Source: Rhodanobacter sp. OK091 (GTDB lineage: Bacteria; Pseudomonadota; Gammaproteobacteria; Xanthomonadales; Rhodanobacteraceae). Taken from it: a stretch of 64,000 nucleotides of DNA. This document shows positions 42,624 through 50,501 of the stretch, piece after piece (positions within the stretch are counted from its first letter, which is position 1; every line of letters begins with the position of its first letter). The notes below the pieces were generated by a model, which ran no database searches, was not told where the DNA came from, and worked only from the letters and a program-made list of their open reading frames with translations. Where the stretch lies: positions 1-64,000 of the forward strand of contig NZ_FRCH01000004.1 of NCBI RefSeq assembly GCF_900142825.1, in the 5' to 3' direction. A program made the position numbers and the translations under genes.

Positions 42624-43283
42624 TTACGGCGTCGCGCCGCTGAACTTCACCGGCGTGGCACCTTTGACGGTGCCGATCTGCGCGCTGTCGCTGACCTTCA
42701 GCACCACCTCGCGACGAAATTCCAGCGTGCCCTGCACCACCGCGTGCGGGCCGATCACCACCACCGGCGTGCGGCTGTTGTTGTGGAACCAGCCACCGGG
42801 CTTGTCGACCAGGATGCCGCCTTCGACGTGCGAATTGGCACCGACGGTGATGTCACCGCCGACCGTCTCGATCCCGCCGGCAACATGGGCATTGTCCAGC
42901 ACGATCCCGCCGTTGACGTTGCCGAGCTTGCCGCCGACATCGGCGCCCTGCGCCAGGTGGATGCTGCCGTTGACCGTGTTCACTTCGCCGCTGACCCGGC
43001 TGGCACTGCCCATGCTGACTGCACCGTTGACCGTGCCGAGCTCGCTGGCCTGCGACTTGTCGCCCAGATCGACCGCGCCGTTGACGGTACTGGCCTTGTG
43101 CACGACGGCGCCGCCGGCGATATGTACCGAGCCGTTGACCGTGCTGACGTCGCCGACCTGCTGGCCGGCTTCGACCTGCACCGTGCCGTTGACCTTGTCG
43201 ATATCGTTGCCGTAGGCGGTTGCCAGCAGCGGCAGGCCCAGCGCGAGTGCGGCGAAAATGAGAACCGTCGGGGAACGACGCAT
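42624..43283 (-). CDS. Secreted VNG-repeat protein (polymer-forming/bactofilin-like beta-helix)
   Basis: A 219-residue protein. The signal peptide ends near LATAYG. Seven repeats of 17-19 residues follow, built on xVNGxVxxxxxxxV (for example VSTVNGSVHIAGG, ASTVNGAVDLGDK, LGTVNGAVSMGS, LGNVNGGIVLDN and a final VGGDITVG). Such spacing predicts a beta-helix with one turn per repeat, similar to bactofilin-like or DUF4097-like proteins but exported. A C-terminal strand region (TPVVVIGPHAVVQGTLEF) ends the helix. The function is unknown. Confidence 0.78.
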   Translation of the reverse strand: MRRSPTVLIFAALALGLPLLATAYGNDIDKVNGTVQVEAGQQVGDVSTVNGSVHIAGGAVVHKASTVNGAVDLGDKSQASELGTVNGAVSMGSASRVSGEVNTVNGSIHLAQGADVGGKLGNVNGGIVLDNAHVAGGIETVGGDITVGANSHVEGGILVDKPGGWFHNNSRTPVVVIGPHAVVQGTLEFRREVVLKVSDSAQIGTVKGATPVKFSGATP

Positions 43284-43429
43284 GGCAATCTCCGTATTTG
43301 GGTGGTAGTGCGCTTAGGATGCTCCGTCCGGGCAACGGGTTTAGCATGACCTGTGGCAGGGGCCGCATTTGACGATGCCGGGGCTGGCCTGCACCATTCC
43401 CGATTTACCTCATCCTTTTGAGCGCGCCC

Positions 43430-44173
43430 ATGCACAAGCTCGTACTGATCCGTCACGGCCAATCCCAGTGGAACCTCGACAACCGCTTCAGCGGCTGGGC
43501 CGACGTCGACCTCACCGCGCTTGGCATGGCCGAGGCGCAGGAAGCCGGGCGGTTGCTGCAGGCCGAGGGTTTCGCGTTCGACGTGGCGCATACCTCGGTG
43601 CTCAAGCGTGCCGTGCGCACGCTGTGGGGCGTGCAGGATGCGATGGATCTGATGTGGCTGCCGGTACTCACCGACTGGCGCCTCAACGAGCGCCATTACG
43701 GCGCGCTGACCGGCCTCAACAAGGCGGAGACGGCGGCGAAGTACGGCGAGGATCAGGTCAAGATCTGGCGTCGCAGCTACGACATCCCGCCGCCGCCGCT
43801 GGAGCGCAGCGCCAACGATTCGGTGCACGATCCGCGTTACGCCACGCTGGATCCGAAAGAGATTCCCGACACCGAATGCCTGAAAGACACCGTGGCCCGC
43901 GTGCTGCCGTACTGGCATGAAGTGCTGGCGCCCGCGATCCGCGCCGGCCAGCGCGTACTGGTGGCTGCGCACGGCAATTCGCTGCGGGCGCTGGTGAAAT
44001 ATCTGGACGATATATCCGACGAAGCCATCATCGAGTTGAACATTCCCAACGGCGTGCCGCTGGTGTACGAGTTCGACGAGAAGCTCAAGCCGTTGCGCCA
44101 CTATTATCTCGGCGATGCCGACGCGATCGCGGCGAAGATGGCCGCGGTGGCCAATCAGGGCAAGGCGAAGTAG
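43430..44173 (+). CDS. gpmA: 2,3-bisphosphoglycerate-dependent phosphoglycerate mutase
   Basis: A 247-residue glycolytic mutase with the phosphohistidine motif [10 protein letters not shown], the family sequences [14 protein letters not shown] and [18 protein letters not shown], and the second histidine in [17 protein letters not shown] at 43430 gives the usual N-terminus; an upstream TTG is in frame. Confidence 0.97.
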   Translation: MHKLVLIRHGQSQWNLDNRFSGWADVDLTALGMAEAQEAGRLLQAEGFAFDVAHTSVLKRAVRTLWGVQDAMDLMWLPVLTDWRLNERHYGALTGLNKAETAAKYGEDQVKIWRRSYDIPPPPLERSANDSVHDPRYATLDPKEIPDTECLKDTVARVLPYWHEVLAPAIRAGQRVLVAAHGNSLRALVKYLDDISDEAIIELNIPNGVPLVYEFDEKLKPLRHYYLGDADAIAAKMAAVANQGKAK

Positions 44174-44298
44174 CACGCGGGGGCGTATGGCTGGTCATCT
44201 CGCCGGCAGATGGCGAGATTTCCGACCCGAAGGGTGACAAACGTCAGTCGTCATAGGCCGGCCAGCCGACTAAGCTGCCTTCAGTTCACCACGTGACG

Positions 44299-44865
44299 AT
44301 GCCGATGCCTGCCCATCTGACCAATTACCTGATCATGTTGCCGCTGCTGGCCTGGATGGTGTGGCGGCGGGTGAGCCGCCAGTTCGGCCGGCAGCCGATC
44401 CAGCGCAAGCGGATGATCTTCCGCATCGTGGTTTTCTCCATCCTTGGCGGCGTGCTCGCGCTCAGCGGCCTGCACAAGATCGAGCTGGCCGAAGGGCTGC
44501 TCGGTGGCGCGTTGATCGGCGGTGCGATCGGTCTGCTCGGCCTGCGGCTCACCCGTTTCGAAGTGGACCCGCTCAAGGGCGACTGCTACGTGCCGAATTC
44601 CTGGATCGGCGCGCTGCTCACCGTGCTGGTGCTCGGCCGTCTGGCCTGGCGCATGATGGCGCTGTGGCCGCAGCTGCAGCAGGCGTCGACGGCAGCCTCC
44701 GGCCCGATGACCGATTATTCGGGGCAACCGATGGGCTACACGTCCAGCCCGCTGACCATGCTGGTACTGGGCTTGTATGTCGGTTACTACATCGTGTATT
44801 TCAGCGGCCTGCTGATCCATCACCGCCGTTTCCAGCGGACGCATCCGGGCACGACGGCGGCGTAA
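44299..44865 (+). CDS. Membrane protein, possibly DUF1453/CcdC-like
   Basis: About 188 residues with five hydrophobic segments, a basic loop RRVSRQFGRQPIQRKR after the first and the segment LRLTRFEVDPLKGDCYVPNSWIG. This layout resembles DUF1453/CcdC-like proteins, but I am not certain. There is no catalytic motif. The start could be GTG 44293 or ATG 44299/44305; no strong ribosome site is seen. Confidence 0.65.
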   Translation: MPMPAHLTNYLIMLPLLAWMVWRRVSRQFGRQPIQRKRMIFRIVVFSILGGVLALSGLHKIELAEGLLGGALIGGAIGLLGLRLTRFEVDPLKGDCYVPNSWIGALLTVLVLGRLAWRMMALWPQLQQASTAASGPMTDYSGQPMGYTSSPLTMLVLGLYVGYYIVYFSGLLIHHRRFQRTHPGTTAA

Positions 44866-44937
44866 GAATCGAGGTCGCGAGCCGGCCAACATATCGTCGT
44901 CGCATCAGAGAGCCGCACGCGAATGCCGGCGCATGAT

Positions 44938-45330
44938 TCACGGCACGATGCTCACATCGATCTCGATCGGATAGGTGGCGCTGTCCGGCAACTTCGGCGG
45001 GGCCGGCAGCGTCATCTTGCCCAGGCTGGCGACGAGACAGTTGGCGACCGGCGTGGCCGGTTGCGCGTCGATCCGGCGTGGCTTGCCGTCCGGCGAAACG
45101 TCGGCGACCACGGTGAACGGCGACTTGTCCGCAGGTGTATTGCTGACGATGCAGGCCTTCAGGGCGGCGGCGAACGGATCGTTGATGCGTTCCCACAACT
45201 GCTTCTGATAAGCAGGACCGGTGCTGCCCGCCTCGACCAGTTTGCCCTGCATCACACGCGCGGCGAAGCTGTCGCCGGAGGTTCCCTGCGGAGCGCCCAG
45301 CAGCAGGACAAGAGCGAGAAGAGTGGACAT
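44938..45330 (-). CDS. Small secreted protein of unknown function
   Basis: About 130 residues with a signal peptide (STLLALVLLLGAPQG). The mature part has two cysteines (in ALKACIVSN and VANCLVA) that could form a disulfide, and strands FTVVADVSPDGKPRRI and YPIEIDVSI that recall the TonB C-terminal or related periplasmic folds. I do not recognise the family. It is convergent with the upstream membrane-protein gene. Confidence 0.6.
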   Translation of the reverse strand: MSTLLALVLLLGAPQGTSGDSFAARVMQGKLVEAGSTGPAYQKQLWERINDPFAAALKACIVSNTPADKSPFTVVADVSPDGKPRRIDAQPATPVANCLVASLGKMTLPAPPKLPDSATYPIEIDVSIVP

Positions 45331-45393
45331 GGGCAGTTCCGTCAGTGATGGGTAGCAGGCACGCCAAGCGGCCACATTAGCAGTTCAGCCGCA

Positions 45394-45532
45394 GCGGCTC
45401 ATTCGGCCCGGTGTGCCGGCCAAATATTCCTCGCTCTGCATGTCGATCGGGCGCGACTCGATGCGAGCGCATTCGGCGTAGGCGTTTGCCTTCGTAGAGC
45501 GTAGGCATTTGCCGTTGTAGAGCTTGGTGAGC
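45394..45532 (-). pseudogene. Decayed second copy of the zapE 3' end
   Basis: This stretch aligns with the 3' end of zapE (47868-47985) in the same orientation. By eye, 45424-45477 against 47899-47952 shows about 46 of 54 identical bases. Read on the minus strand it keeps the zapE end IESRPIDMQSEEYLA (intact copy: TESRLIEMQSEEYLA). A 2-base deletion near 45478 and a 23-base tandem duplication (45478-45500 and 45501-45523) break the frame. No upstream zapE remains. It marks the left edge of an inserted or duplicated segment. Confidence 0.8.
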
Positions 45533-45648
45533 CATGCGTGGTGACCCATAGAGTCTAAGTCGTCATGGTTATTTCATTCATTGGCAAGGCTACCTAGAGT
45601 CGTCGCCATCATCGCCGCTGCGCACACCGATCACGGGTGCAGGGAACG
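45533..45648. other. Non-coding stretch before the cysteine-ladder gene
   Basis: About 115 bases with no gene. It is more AT-rich than the surroundings (for example ATGGTTATTTCATTCATTGG at 45563-45582) and is the likely promoter region of the cysteine-ladder gene. I see no clear -35/-10 pair. Confidence 0.4.
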
Positions 45649-45852
45649 ATGAAGCAAGGAGAGCATGGAGAGTCCCTGCGCTTAGTGGCGGCACCGCTCC
45701 GTGCGGCAGGCCGACCTTTACCTGGCGATGTGACCAAGGTATCGGGTCATCTGGTCGAGACGATCAAGCGATCGGCAATTCGCGCACTTACGTCATCCAT
45801 GCGACCGACGAAGCCCCGGCTGGGCTGTGCCTTGAATGGAGATTTCTCATGA
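45649..45852 (+). CDS. Possible small leader protein coupled to the cysteine-ladder gene
   Basis: A 67-residue frame starting at ATG 45649, with AGGGA a few bases upstream, whose stop overlaps the next start as ATGA. That arrangement suggests translational coupling. Third-position GC is only about 57% by my count, well below neighbouring genes, and no domain is visible, so it may not be a real gene. The larger gene also has its own GGAG site. Confidence 0.3.
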   Translation: MKQGEHGESLRLVAAPLRAAGRPLPGDVTKVSGHLVETIKRSAIRALTSSMRPTKPRLGCALNGDFS

Positions 45853-47819
45853 GCGACCAAACGAACCAATCAACCACCCGCAAGCTTGCCGATCAGGCGG
45901 CTGCGATCGCGACGCTGTCCATGGACAGAGGTGCTTTCGATGCTGCCCTGGATGCTTATCTCGAAGCGGACGCCGGCGGCTTCCGCTATGTACTGGAACG
46001 ACAAAGGCTCGTCGACCGATGCGAGCTCATCTGTCATTGGATACGTACCAAATGGTGCGTCATTACCTGCATGAGGCTGTGCGGGCCCGCGTCGATCGAC
46101 ACACAGAAGCCTGCCAATATCCGCCGACTGGCTGAAGTCATCGGAAAGATCGCCAGCGACGACGCGTTGCTGCAGAGTGTCATCGAAGGAGTCGAGCGGC
46201 AGGATGCGGATGACTTCGCTGCCGTGGTGGCGCAACTCGAGTTCAAGGACATCTGCCACTACGTGTGCTCGTGGTTCTGCACGGTGCTTTCCGAGCGCGT
46301 CTGCCGGATCGTCTGCTCATCGGGGCCGGTCGAAGTGCCGACGCAAGTCGAAACTGTCCGCGCCGCCGCCGCCGTCATCGCCAAGTTGGCAGCCGAAGGC
46401 GATACGCTCGAGGCCGCGGCCACGGCGGCTCGCGCAGGCGATTGCCTGGGATTGCGCAAGATCATTGCAGGCAGGTCAGACCAGGGCGGTTGCCACATCA
46501 TTTGCGAGTGGTACTGCACGTGGCGCTGCGTACTGGTATGCCTGACGATCTGTCGCTCGTTCACGCTGCTCCCGCCCGCCGAAGTCAGGGACGAGGTTTA
46601 CGCTTTCGCCCAGGCTGTCGGCAAGCTCGCGACGCAAACGGAGAGCATCGCTACGCTGGCTGACGCGGTGCGCACCGCCAATGGCGAGCAGTTCGCCGCC
46701 GAGTTGAAACGGCTTGGCTACGAGCGTTACTGCATCCAGCTGTGCAAATGGATCTGCTCCTGGGTCTGCGAGGAGTTCTGCATCTGCGTATGCCCGCCGC
46801 GGTCTACCGCGATCTTCACCAAGATCGGGGCCTATTACTACAGCTTCGACGTGGCCAGCGGCATCGGCGGCAGCGGTTTGACCAATGACCACCGCGCTTT
46901 CTACAGCACCATGCGCCTCAACGGTGGCTATGCCATGGTCGACGGCGCCCCCCAGATTGAGTACCGCTTCGAGACGGTGCCGACCGATGCCGCCGGCACC
47001 GCCCTGGGAACCTGGACGCCGGTTCTGCCGGCGCAGATCGCGAAGACCAATATCGGTTCGCTCACGCTGCCGTTCCCGCCGTTCTTCAAGGAGGTATGGG
47101 TGAACAACCCAGCTCCGAATCCGCACGTGCTGAACATCACGCCGTCCGCTGACGGCTGGATCAGCGTGCCGCTGATGTTCCCGGCTCCGGGCGTGGAGTT
47201 CGTACCGGGTTCGGATCTGATCGAACTGATCTCGACGTCGCTGCAGGGCTGGCCGCCGCAGGACGAAACCGGGGTGATGGCGGACGCCAGCGCGAATACG
47301 CCGTTGGCCAGCGACAAGTACTACGGCATCCGCATGCGTTTGCGCAATGTGGGCGATCTCGGCGATGGCAGCGATGCGGGCACCTGCATCCATGTCGCGA
47401 TCGACAACACGCTTTACAGCAACGTGGCGCACCATACTTATTGGGATGGGTATGTGGGCGCGAACGAACTGGCGGTATGCTCGGTCGGAATCCAGGAACT
47501 GATCCCTGCCGGCTGCGCCGAGATCACGAACAGCTTGACGGTGGCGTTCACGGCAGCGCATCCAAACCTCGATCCGAACGGCGTCACCCTCACGCTGACC
47601 GGCCCCGGCGGACCGTATGCGTTCACGCTCGTCCCGGATGGGAGTAGCACGGCGGGGAATATGTTCGGCACGGCGACACCCAATGGCTGGACCCTGGCCG
47701 GCCTGCCGGATTGCGCTTACTTCGTCGACCTCAGCGTGAATGTGCTGCTGACCACCGGCGACAATGCTCCTAACCCGATGCACGACCTGTTCGCTTTCTG
47801 CAAGCACGCCAAGCATTGA
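45849..47819 (+). CDS. Four-repeat cysteine-ladder protein of unknown family
   Basis: A 656-residue protein I do not recognise. Residues 1-316 hold four repeats spaced 78, 79 and 80 residues apart: an Ala-rich helical part of about 45 residues, then a helix with Cys at every fourth position. The ladders are 58/62/70/74/78 (66 is Arg), 136/140/144/152/156 (148 is Ser), 215 to 235 (six Cys) and 295 to 315 (six Cys plus 313). Trp/Tyr lie next to the ladder Cys (CEWYCTW, CKWICSW). Residues 320-656 are beta-rich with five scattered Cys. There is no signal peptide. GGAG precedes the ATG by eight bases. It lies between an intact and a decayed zapE 3' end. Confidence 0.88.
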   Translation: MSDQTNQSTTRKLADQAAAIATLSMDRGAFDAALDAYLEADAGGFRYVLERQRLVDRCELICHWIRTKWCVITCMRLCGPASIDTQKPANIRRLAEVIGKIASDDALLQSVIEGVERQDADDFAAVVAQLEFKDICHYVCSWFCTVLSERVCRIVCSSGPVEVPTQVETVRAAAAVIAKLAAEGDTLEAAATAARAGDCLGLRKIIAGRSDQGGCHIICEWYCTWRCVLVCLTICRSFTLLPPAEVRDEVYAFAQAVGKLATQTESIATLADAVRTANGEQFAAELKRLGYERYCIQLCKWICSWVCEEFCICVCPPRSTAIFTKIGAYYYSFDVASGIGGSGLTNDHRAFYSTMRLNGGYAMVDGAPQIEYRFETVPTDAAGTALGTWTPVLPAQIAKTNIGSLTLPFPPFFKEVWVNNPAPNPHVLNITPSADGWISVPLMFPAPGVEFVPGSDLIELISTSLQGWPPQDETGVMADASANTPLASDKYYGIRMRLRNVGDLGDGSDAGTCIHVAIDNTLYSNVAHHTYWDGYVGANELAVCSVGIQELIPAGCAEITNSLTVAFTAAHPNLDPNGVTLTLTGPGGPYAFTLVPDGSSTAGNMFGTATPNGWTLAGLPDCAYFVDLSVNVLLTTGDNAPNPMHDLFAFCKHAKH

Positions 47820-47871
47820 GGTACTTCGGCGGAAGGTACGCCTGAGCGTACCTTCCGCCGGTTCTGTGCGG

Positions 47872-48996
47872 TCAATCCGCCCGGTGCTCCAACGCCAGAT
47901 ACTCCTCGCTCTGCATCTCGATCAGGCGCGATTCGGTGCGGCCGAATTCGGCACGCAGGCGTTCGCCGTCGTACAGCTCGGTGATCGGTGCAGCGGCGGA
48001 CAGCACCAGCTTCACGTGACGGTCGTAGAACTCATCGACCAATTGCACGAAGCGCTTTGCCGCGTCTTCGCTGTAGATGCTGAACTGCGGCACGTTGGCG
48101 ATGATGATCGCCGGGCCGGCCTTGGCCAGCGCGATGTAGTCGGCCACGGCGCGCGGGCCTTCGCATAGCGCGGCGAAGTCGAACCAGAGGATATTGTCGG
48201 CGCGCTTGAGATAGGGAATGTCGCGGCCGTTGATGTGCAGCACGCCGTTCTGTTGCACGGCGCCGCCGGCCTGGCTGGCGAAGATGCGCTCGAGTGCGCG
48301 GTGCGCCTCGGCACCGGGAGGCGTGAGATACACCGGCGCCTGCGTCAGCGCGCGCAGGCGCCAGTCGCGCGACGAGGCCATTTCGACCACGTGGCAGCGC
48401 CGTTCGATCAGCGCGATCGCGGGCAGGAAGCGCGCGCGCTGCAGGCCGTCCTTGTACAGGTTCGCCGGTGCGGTGTTGGAGGTGGTGACCAGGATGACGC
48501 CACGCGCGAACAGCGCATCGAGCAGGTTGGCCAGGATCATCGCGTCGCCGATGTCGTTGACCAGGAACTCGTCCAGGCACAGCACGCGGCAGCGCGAAGC
48601 GAGTCCGGCCGCCACGTCGATCAGCGGATTCTGCCGCTCGCCCAGCGCGCGCAGGCTCTCGTGCACCTCGCCCATGAAGCGGTGGAAGTGCCGGCGCAGC
48701 ACGACACCATGCGGCAGGCTGGCTGCGAACAGATCCATCAGAAAGGTCTTGCCGCGGCCGACCGTGCCCCACAGGTACAGGCCGGGCACCGCTTCGGTGG
48801 ACTCGTTGCCGAGCAGGGATTTCAGTCGTCCGAACAAGCCGTTGCCGTTGCCTATGTCGGGCTGGACGCACAGTGCCGCGTGCATGCGGTCGAACTCGGG
48901 CAGCAGCGCCAGCTGCGTCGGGTCGGCCTCCCAGCGATGCGCGGCGACGCCTTCCAGATAGCGCGCACTGGGCGCAAGCGGTGGGGTTTCACTCAT
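47872..48996 (-). CDS. zapE: Cell division protein ZapE (AFG1-like ATPase)
   Basis: A 374-residue AAA-type ATPase that associates with the Z-ring. It has Walker A GTVGRGKT at 77-84, Walker B VLCLDEFLVNDI, sensor region VTTSNTAP and the family segment RFVQLVDEFYDRHVKL. The length is typical. Its 3' end is partly duplicated about 2.5 kb to the left, beyond the cysteine-ladder gene. Confidence 0.96.
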   Translation of the reverse strand: MSETPPLAPSARYLEGVAAHRWEADPTQLALLPEFDRMHAALCVQPDIGNGNGLFGRLKSLLGNESTEAVPGLYLWGTVGRGKTFLMDLFAASLPHGVVLRRHFHRFMGEVHESLRALGERQNPLIDVAAGLASRCRVLCLDEFLVNDIGDAMILANLLDALFARGVILVTTSNTAPANLYKDGLQRARFLPAIALIERRCHVVEMASSRDWRLRALTQAPVYLTPPGAEAHRALERIFASQAGGAVQQNGVLHINGRDIPYLKRADNILWFDFAALCEGPRAVADYIALAKAGPAIIIANVPQFSIYSEDAAKRFVQLVDEFYDRHVKLVLSAAAPITELYDGERLRAEFGRTESRLIEMQSEEYLALEHRAD

Positions 48997-49053
48997 GGAA
49001 CGGCGTCTTGGATGGGATGGATGGACGAGCAGTTGATGCGGGGACGACCTGCC

Positions 49054-49749
49054 TCACGGTTGGCGTGGTGGCGGCAGCCAGTCGAGCACGGCGTGTTTCA
49101 CGGCACCTCGCAGATCCATCAGCCGGCGATGGAAGAAGTGGCCGGTTTCCGGCATGCGCACCAGTTCCGGCGGTACCGCGAGGCTGTCGATCCAGTCGAA
49201 GACGGCCTGCGGTTCGACCACTTCGTCTTCCTCGCCCATCACCACCAGCCACGGGCAGCCGGGCGGGGCGATCGATTCGAACGACCAGCGGCCGGCTGGC
49301 GGGGCGATGCTGATCAAGGCCTCGGCTTGCAACCGGGCGGCGTTGCGGATCGTGACGTAGCTGCCGAACGAGAAGCCAGCCAGCCAGAGCGCATCGTCCG
49401 GCCGCGTGCGGCGCACCCAGGCGACCACGGCGGCGAGGTCGTCGCCCTCGCCGTTACCGTTGTCATAGACGCCGGTGGAGGCGCCGGTGCCGCGGAAGTT
49501 GAAACGCACGGTGTCCAGCCCGGATTCGCGCAGTGCGCGCTCGACCATCGTCACCACTTTGTTGTGCATGGTGCCGCCCTGCGCCGGGTTCGGGTGGCAG
49601 ACCACCGCGACGCCGCGGCGTGCGCAGGCCGGTTCGGCGACATCGCTGATGGTTTCGAGCTTGCCGGTGGGGCCGTCGAGCATGAAACTGGCGGCGACAT
49701 CAGGAAAGCTGGCAGGGTCGGCGGGGAGCTCGGTGGGATTCATGCGCAT
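49054..49749 (-). CDS. Alpha/beta hydrolase
   Basis: A 231-residue serine hydrolase. The nucleophile elbow GFSFG gives Ser127; Asp175 (GEEDEVV) and His204 (TGHFFH) complete the triad. The pattern HPNPAQGGTMHNKVV is typical of a widespread proteobacterial hydrolase subfamily related to dienelactone hydrolases; the substrate is unknown. It is divergent from acpH, with only about 40 bases between the starts. Confidence 0.87.
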   Translation of the reverse strand: MRMNPTELPADPASFPDVAASFMLDGPTGKLETISDVAEPACARRGVAVVCHPNPAQGGTMHNKVVTMVERALRESGLDTVRFNFRGTGASTGVYDNGNGEGDDLAAVVAWVRRTRPDDALWLAGFSFGSYVTIRNAARLQAEALISIAPPAGRWSFESIAPPGCPWLVVMGEEDEVVEPQAVFDWIDSLAVPPELVRMPETGHFFHRRLMDLRGAVKHAVLDWLPPPRQP

Positions 49750-49791
49750 GATGATAACCGCCGCCGCGATTCGCCGCCGCGGGTGGCGTCG

Positions 49792-50379
49792 ATGAACCAT
49801 CTGGCGCACGCGCTGCTCGCGGGCGACGACGAGTGGTTGCAGCTGGGCGGTATGCTGGGCGACTTCGTGCACGGCCAGCCCGATCCGCAGCTGCTGCCGC
49901 CGCGGGTGATCACCGGCATCCGCCTGCACCGTGCGATCGACGTATATACCGATGCCCATCCCGAGGTACTGGCAGCCAAGGCGCTGCTGCCGCCACCGTA
50001 TCGGCGTTACGCCGGCATCCTGCTGGATATGTGGTTCGATCACTGTCTGGCGCGGGATTTTCCGCGCTGGAGTGCGCAGCCGCTGGACGATAGTTCCGAG
50101 GCGTTGCGTGGGTTGCTGCACCGGCACGATGCATTGCTGCCGCCGGAGCTGCGGCGCTTCCGTGGCTATATGGAAGCGCATGGGCTGCCGGCCGGCTATG
50201 CCGATCGCGCGATATTGGGACGTGCTCTGGCGGGGATCGGGCAACGCTTGAGTCGGGCCAATCCGCTGGATTCGGCGTTGCCGGTGCTGGTGCGGCGGGA
50301 GGTTGCGCTGCAGGAGCGCTTCGACGCGTTCTTTCCGCAGTTGCAGGCGTTTGCGCGGGATTGGGTTGAGGGGCAGTGA
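49792..50379 (+). CDS. acpH: Acyl carrier protein phosphodiesterase
   Basis: A 195-residue HD-like enzyme that removes the phosphopantetheine arm from ACP. The N-terminus MNHLAHALLAGDDEWLQLGGMLGDFVHG, GIRLHRAIDVYTDAHP and the metal-binding DMWFDHCLARDF match AcpH, and the length equals that of the E. coli enzyme. ATG 49792 is chosen because the family N-terminus begins there. Confidence 0.92.
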   Translation: MNHLAHALLAGDDEWLQLGGMLGDFVHGQPDPQLLPPRVITGIRLHRAIDVYTDAHPEVLAAKALLPPPYRRYAGILLDMWFDHCLARDFPRWSAQPLDDSSEALRGLLHRHDALLPPELRRFRGYMEAHGLPAGYADRAILGRALAGIGQRLSRANPLDSALPVLVRREVALQERFDAFFPQLQAFARDWVEGQ

Positions 50380-50452
50380 GGTGATTGGGGTGTTGCGAGA
50401 GCACCTGCCCCTCATCCCAACCTTTTCCCCTGAGGGGAGAAGGGGCAAACGA

Positions 50453-50478
50453 AAACGCCGCCCAGTTGGGCGGCGTTT
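50453..50478. terminator. Hairpin terminator between acpH and the cytochrome c gene
   Basis: AAACGCCGCCCA pairs perfectly with TGGGCGGCGTTT around a two-base loop. It serves the convergent acpH and cytochrome c genes, although the T-run is short. A short CCCCTCATCCCAACC/GAGGGGAGAAGG repeat precedes it. Confidence 0.7.
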
Positions 50479-50501
50479 GTTGTTGCTTCATTGAAGCTGG
50501 C

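Noticed and set aside
42624..43283. Repeated DNA as a possible CRISPR array
   Set aside because: The repeats are diverged coding repeats with no constant spacers; they encode the VNG motif.
45849..46794. Cysteine ladders as ferredoxin-type iron-sulfur sites
   Set aside because: Fe-S ferredoxin motifs are CxxC-based with loops; the exact CxxxC spacing over six turns here fits helices, not those sites.
45394..47819. Integrase or transposase that could have moved the cysteine-ladder gene
   Set aside because: I looked for recombinase motifs on both strands between the zapE copies and saw none; only the flanking duplication supports mobility.
48235..50379. Plus-strand 714-codon open frame
   Set aside because: Most of it lies antisense to zapE and the alpha/beta hydrolase. 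Only the last 195 codons (from 49792) make a real protein, AcpH.
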